In this document: positions 61,908 to 64,000 of the stretch, in pieces
Numbering within the stretch: the stretch's first letter is position 1
Layout: each line of letters begins with the position of its first letter
Assembly: GCA_903920455.1 (NCBI GenBank)
Contig: CAIXLY010000025.1
Span: 1-64,000 of the forward strand
DNA from: an uncultured bacterium
GTDB taxonomy: Bacteria; Bacteroidota; Bacteroidia; Chitinophagales; Chitinophagaceae
Length of the DNA: 64,000 nt
Direction of reading: 5' to 3'
The notes under the pieces: model-generated
Told to the model about the DNA's origin: nothing
The model's database searches: none
What the model saw: the letters and a program-made list of their open reading frames with translations, nothing else
Made by a program: the position numbers and the translations under genes

Positions 61908-63095
61908 TCAGGATGAACTTGTTCTTTTTTGTTTAGTAAAGTAAAAGGTGAAAAGGGTGAACAAAAAGCGAACGGTTTCGTAAGAAACCCACTGGGCCAG
62001 TCGTTCAATTGCGCCGAATGATCTGATTACCGTCAGGGGCATTACCCTCACACAGTCGTTTTGGATAATTGAATTGAAGGTATTGTAAACATGTGCTGCA
62101 AAAACTGGGTCTTCAACATCCAAGTTGAGTTCTATACTGGCTAATGCGCTGATGTCATTGATATTGTAAGACCCAATCGTTACAATACGACTATCGCTTA
62201 TGGCTACTTTCCCATGAAGGATATTGTGTCTGTATTCATAAATCTCAATGCCATTTCGAACAGCCCATCGGTAGAGGTAGCGCTCGGCGTACTTCGCTAT
62301 CCCAATATCTGAAATGCCAGCTAGGATAAGTTTAATTTTCACTCCTCGCTTTAATGCTTTTAAAATATTATGTTTAAAAAAAGAACTTGGGATAAAATAG
62401 CTGGACATGATGATGATTTCATTTTGAGCATGCTTAAACATCTCCATATAGCTAGCCGAAATTTGATTTCTGTTCATTACCCAATCATTTCTTCTAATTC
62501 TAATTGGACAATGAAGTTCTTCTTTTGATTGGCGAATATTCTTTTTTCTATCTATATGAATTTTATCACTTGTTTTTTTTGCGTAGAAATGATTGCATAG
62601 TTTATACAATTCATATGCCGCGTCTCCCTCTACCTTGATCGCCCAGTCAAGCCATCCTGGCTCACCTGGGATATCGTTGTATTTATCAGAGATGTTAATT
62701 CCTCCTACAAGTGCTGTGCTCGCATCAGTTACCAGTATTTTATGGTGAAGTCGTCTTCCAAAATAAAAATTCCCCCCCTTAAGTATAGGTTCAAAAAGCC
62801 TCAGTTGAATGCCGCTAGCGCGGAGTTTGTTTTTAAAATGGGTGCTAAGTGCTCTTGACGCATATCCGTCCAGCAACATTTGAACTTTTACCCCTCTTGA
62901 TGACGCTTCTATCAATTTGTTGGCAACAGATTCTCCTGTGCTGTCCTGCTCAAAAATGTATACCTGTAATTGTATTGATTGTTGGGCTTTTTCAATCATC
63001 TCTTCCATGATTAAAAAATATTCTTTGCCTCCACGAATCAGTGCTGGCTTATTGTTGAAAGTGTAGGTTGTTTTTATGCGACTTTGGGAGGACAT
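61908..63095 (-). CDS. Phospholipase D-family cardiolipin synthase (ClsB-like)
   Basis: A 395-aa protein with two HKD motifs, HHKILVTD at residues 117-124 and HGKVAISD at 294-301, both followed by the usual GG/GS. It lacks N-terminal membrane helices, so it resembles ClsB or other soluble PLD-type synthases more than ClsA. The likely reaction is transfer of a phosphatidyl group to make cardiolipin, though other phosphodiesterase roles are possible. The C-terminus has a short hydrophobic stretch ([11 protein letters not shown]) that may contact the membrane. It leads a two-gene unit with DUF2256. Confidence 0.88.
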   Translation of the reverse strand: MSSQSRIKTTYTFNNKPALIRGGKEYFLIMEEMIEKAQQSIQLQVYIFEQDSTGESVANKLIEASSRGVKVQMLLDGYASRALSTHFKNKLRASGIQLRLFEPILKGGNFYFGRRLHHKILVTDASTALVGGINISDKYNDIPGEPGWLDWAIKVEGDAAYELYKLCNHFYAKKTSDKIHIDRKKNIRQSKEELHCPIRIRRNDWVMNRNQISASYMEMFKHAQNEIIIMSSYFIPSSFFKHNILKALKRGVKIKLILAGISDIGIAKYAERYLYRWAVRNGIEIYEYRHNILHGKVAISDSRIVTIGSYNINDISALASIELNLDVEDPVFAAHVYNTFNSIIQNDCVRVMPLTVIRSFGAIERLAQWVSYETVRFLFTLFTFYFTKQKRTSSS

Positions 63096-63288
63096 GTTAT
63101 TTTTTAGAAAACTATTTTATGTCAATAGGACTCAGGGTGATTTCAATCAGGCTCTCCAATGAATTTAATGCGGCATGGATTGTTCAAGACCTTGATCTAG
63201 ATCTCTAATATGGTTATCCGATGTAAAATTATTCTAAAATAATGAGCTGTAGGGTAAGCTTTTCTGGCATTCTCTTCATTTGCTTTCG

Positions 63289-63296
63289 TACTTTTG
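63289..63296 (+). promoter_or_regulatory. Bacteroidota -7 element TACTTTTG for mutS
   Basis: Exact TAnnTTTG match 27 bases before the mutS ATG, in the 228-base divergent gap. The rest of that gap shows only AT-rich dyads. Confidence 0.6.
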
Positions 63297-63323
63297 AGCA
63301 CATTCTCAGAAGAAAGGCCGAAG

Positions 63324-64000
63324 ATGAAAAACGTTAACGATACTCCTTTAATGCAGCAACACCGGGCGATTAAGCAGAAGTACCCTGATGCAATACTTCT
63401 TTTCAGGGTTGGGGACTTTTATGAGACATTTGGGGATGATGCTGTGAAGTCTTCTTCTGTGCTGGGTATTACCCTCACAAAAAGGAATAACGGAGCTGCG
63501 GCCTCACTTGAACTTGCCGGCTTTCCGCACCATTCGCTTGATACCTATTTGCATAAATTGGTAAAGGCTGGGTATAGGGTTGCTATTTGTGATCAATTAG
63601 AGGATCCTAAGCTTGCTAAGGGCTTGGTCAAGCGTGGCGTTACTGAAATGGTTACTCCTGGATTGGCCACACATGATAAATTATTAGAGCACAGTAGCAA
63701 TAACTTTTTAGCGGGTATCCATTTTGGAGATCATTTGAATGGAATCTCTTTCCTGGATATTTCAACTGGAGAGTTTTTTGTTGCGGAGGGAGATAATGAA
63801 TACACTGAAAAATTACTTCAAACATTTCAGCCAGCAGAGGTAATATTTCAAAAAGGGAAACAGGCTGATTTTTCCGAGCGCTTCGGTAAGCGTTTTTACA
63901 CCTATTGTCTTGATTCATGGATTTTTGACCAGCGCTATGCAGAGGAAGGTTTATTAAGGCAGTTTGGTACACATTCACTGAAAGGCTTTGGAATTGAGAA
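63324..64000 (+). CDS. mutS: DNA mismatch repair protein MutS (5' part)
   Basis: Recognises mismatches and starts repair with MutL. Only the first 225 codons are in the window; the frame is open to the end at 64000. The mismatch-binding Phe-x-Glu is at residues 32-34 in GDFYETFGDDA, and GITLTKRNNG and AGFPHHSLDTYLHKLVKAGYRV confirm domain I; domain II begins after about residue 110. The ATG at 63324 fits the family start (MQQH follows at residue 10). Divergent from the phospholipase D gene. Confidence 0.96.
   Translation, partial: MKNVNDTPLMQQHRAIKQKYPDAILLFRVGDFYETFGDDAVKSSSVLGITLTKRNNGAAASLELAGFPHHSLDTYLHKLVKAGYRVAICDQLEDPKLAKGLVKRGVTEMVTPGLATHDKLLEHSSNNFLAGIHFGDHLNGISFLDISTGEFFVAEGDNEYTEKLLQTFQPAEVIFQKGKQADFSERFGKRFYTYCLDSWIFDQRYAEEGLLRQFGTHSLKGFGIE

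Noticed and set aside
63194-63243. Palindrome GATCTAGATC and the AT dyad ATTATT-CTAA-AATAAT upstream of mutS
   Set aside because: Low complexity and short; expected by chance in AT-rich intergenic DNA without further support.
1-64000. tRNA, rRNA, CRISPR, IS element, prophage or defence island
   Set aside because: I found no cloverleaf, repeat array, transposase, integrase, phage or defence gene; gene content is core metabolism and translation throughout.

Overview
This 64 kb window is a chromosomal segment of a Bacteroidota bacterium, most like the Chitinophagales/Cytophagales side of the phylum. The evidence is a set of gene starts preceded by the Bacteroidota sigma-A motif TTTG-N19-TAnnTTTG (exact before rpsL and rpsJ, with exact -7 halves before about ten other genes), the near absence of Shine-Dalgarno sequences, DUF4412/GLPGLI-like and PafA-like secreted proteins, a bacterial ComA, and a glycine/arginine-rich tail on ribosomal protein S3. 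The class-level placement is inference. I see no tRNA, rRNA, insertion sequence, prophage, CRISPR array or origin. Codon use looks even, so this reads as core genome and not an island. No stretch without a gene exceeds 300 bases.

Layout. 1-12.6 kb: purL, a secreted cupin-like protein, pyrG, yidC, two small secreted unknowns, a TPR protein, comA-aroE, and a minus-strand group (unknown protein, rdgB, thioesterase). 12.6-30.7 kb: ilvE, then rpsL-rpsG, fusA, and a long run from rpsJ through the S10 and spc genes to secY and map. Terminators after rpsG and fusA, with fresh promoters after each, split the str region into separate transcripts. The run stops after map: infA, rpmJ, rpsM, rpsK, rpsD, rpoA and rplQ are not here. 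An HI0933-type flavoprotein follows and then rpsA. 32.7-43.4 kb: HAD phosphatase, acyltransferase, thioesterase, flavin reductase and photolyase-related protein, SDR, mgtE, aroK-DUF423, ftsK-lolA. 43.4-53.6 kb: ubiX, an alpha-oxoamine synthase, PafA-like phosphatase, thyA-folA-methyltransferase, the three-gene transhydrogenase operon, and an RsmF-type RNA methyltransferase. 53.7-64 kb: LysM protein, FkbM methyltransferase, Nudix hydrolase, folC, glycosyltransferase-rsmG, a response regulator facing an Hpt-like protein, a phosphoribosyltransferase/PNPOx pair, a phospholipase D-type synthase with a tiny DUF2256 gene, and the start of mutS.

How it fits together. The window serves translation (ribosomal proteins, EF-G, S1, SecY, YidC, Map, RsmG, RsmF), nucleotides (PurL, PyrG, ThyA, DHFR, RdgB, MutS), aromatic and folate precursors (AroE, AroK, FolC, DHFR) and the envelope (LolA, PlsC-like, phospholipase D-type synthase, glycosyltransferase, and possibly sulfonolipids through ComA and the alpha-oxoamine synthase).

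The most interesting signals are regulatory: a 273-base hairpin-rich spacer between rpsJ and rplC; perfect Shine-Dalgarno sequences placed only before rpsA and rpsH; eight of nine convergent gene pairs packed within 14 bases or overlapping, without terminators; and a photolyase-related protein that has lost its iron-sulfur cysteines and overlaps a flavin reductase gene by 26 bases.
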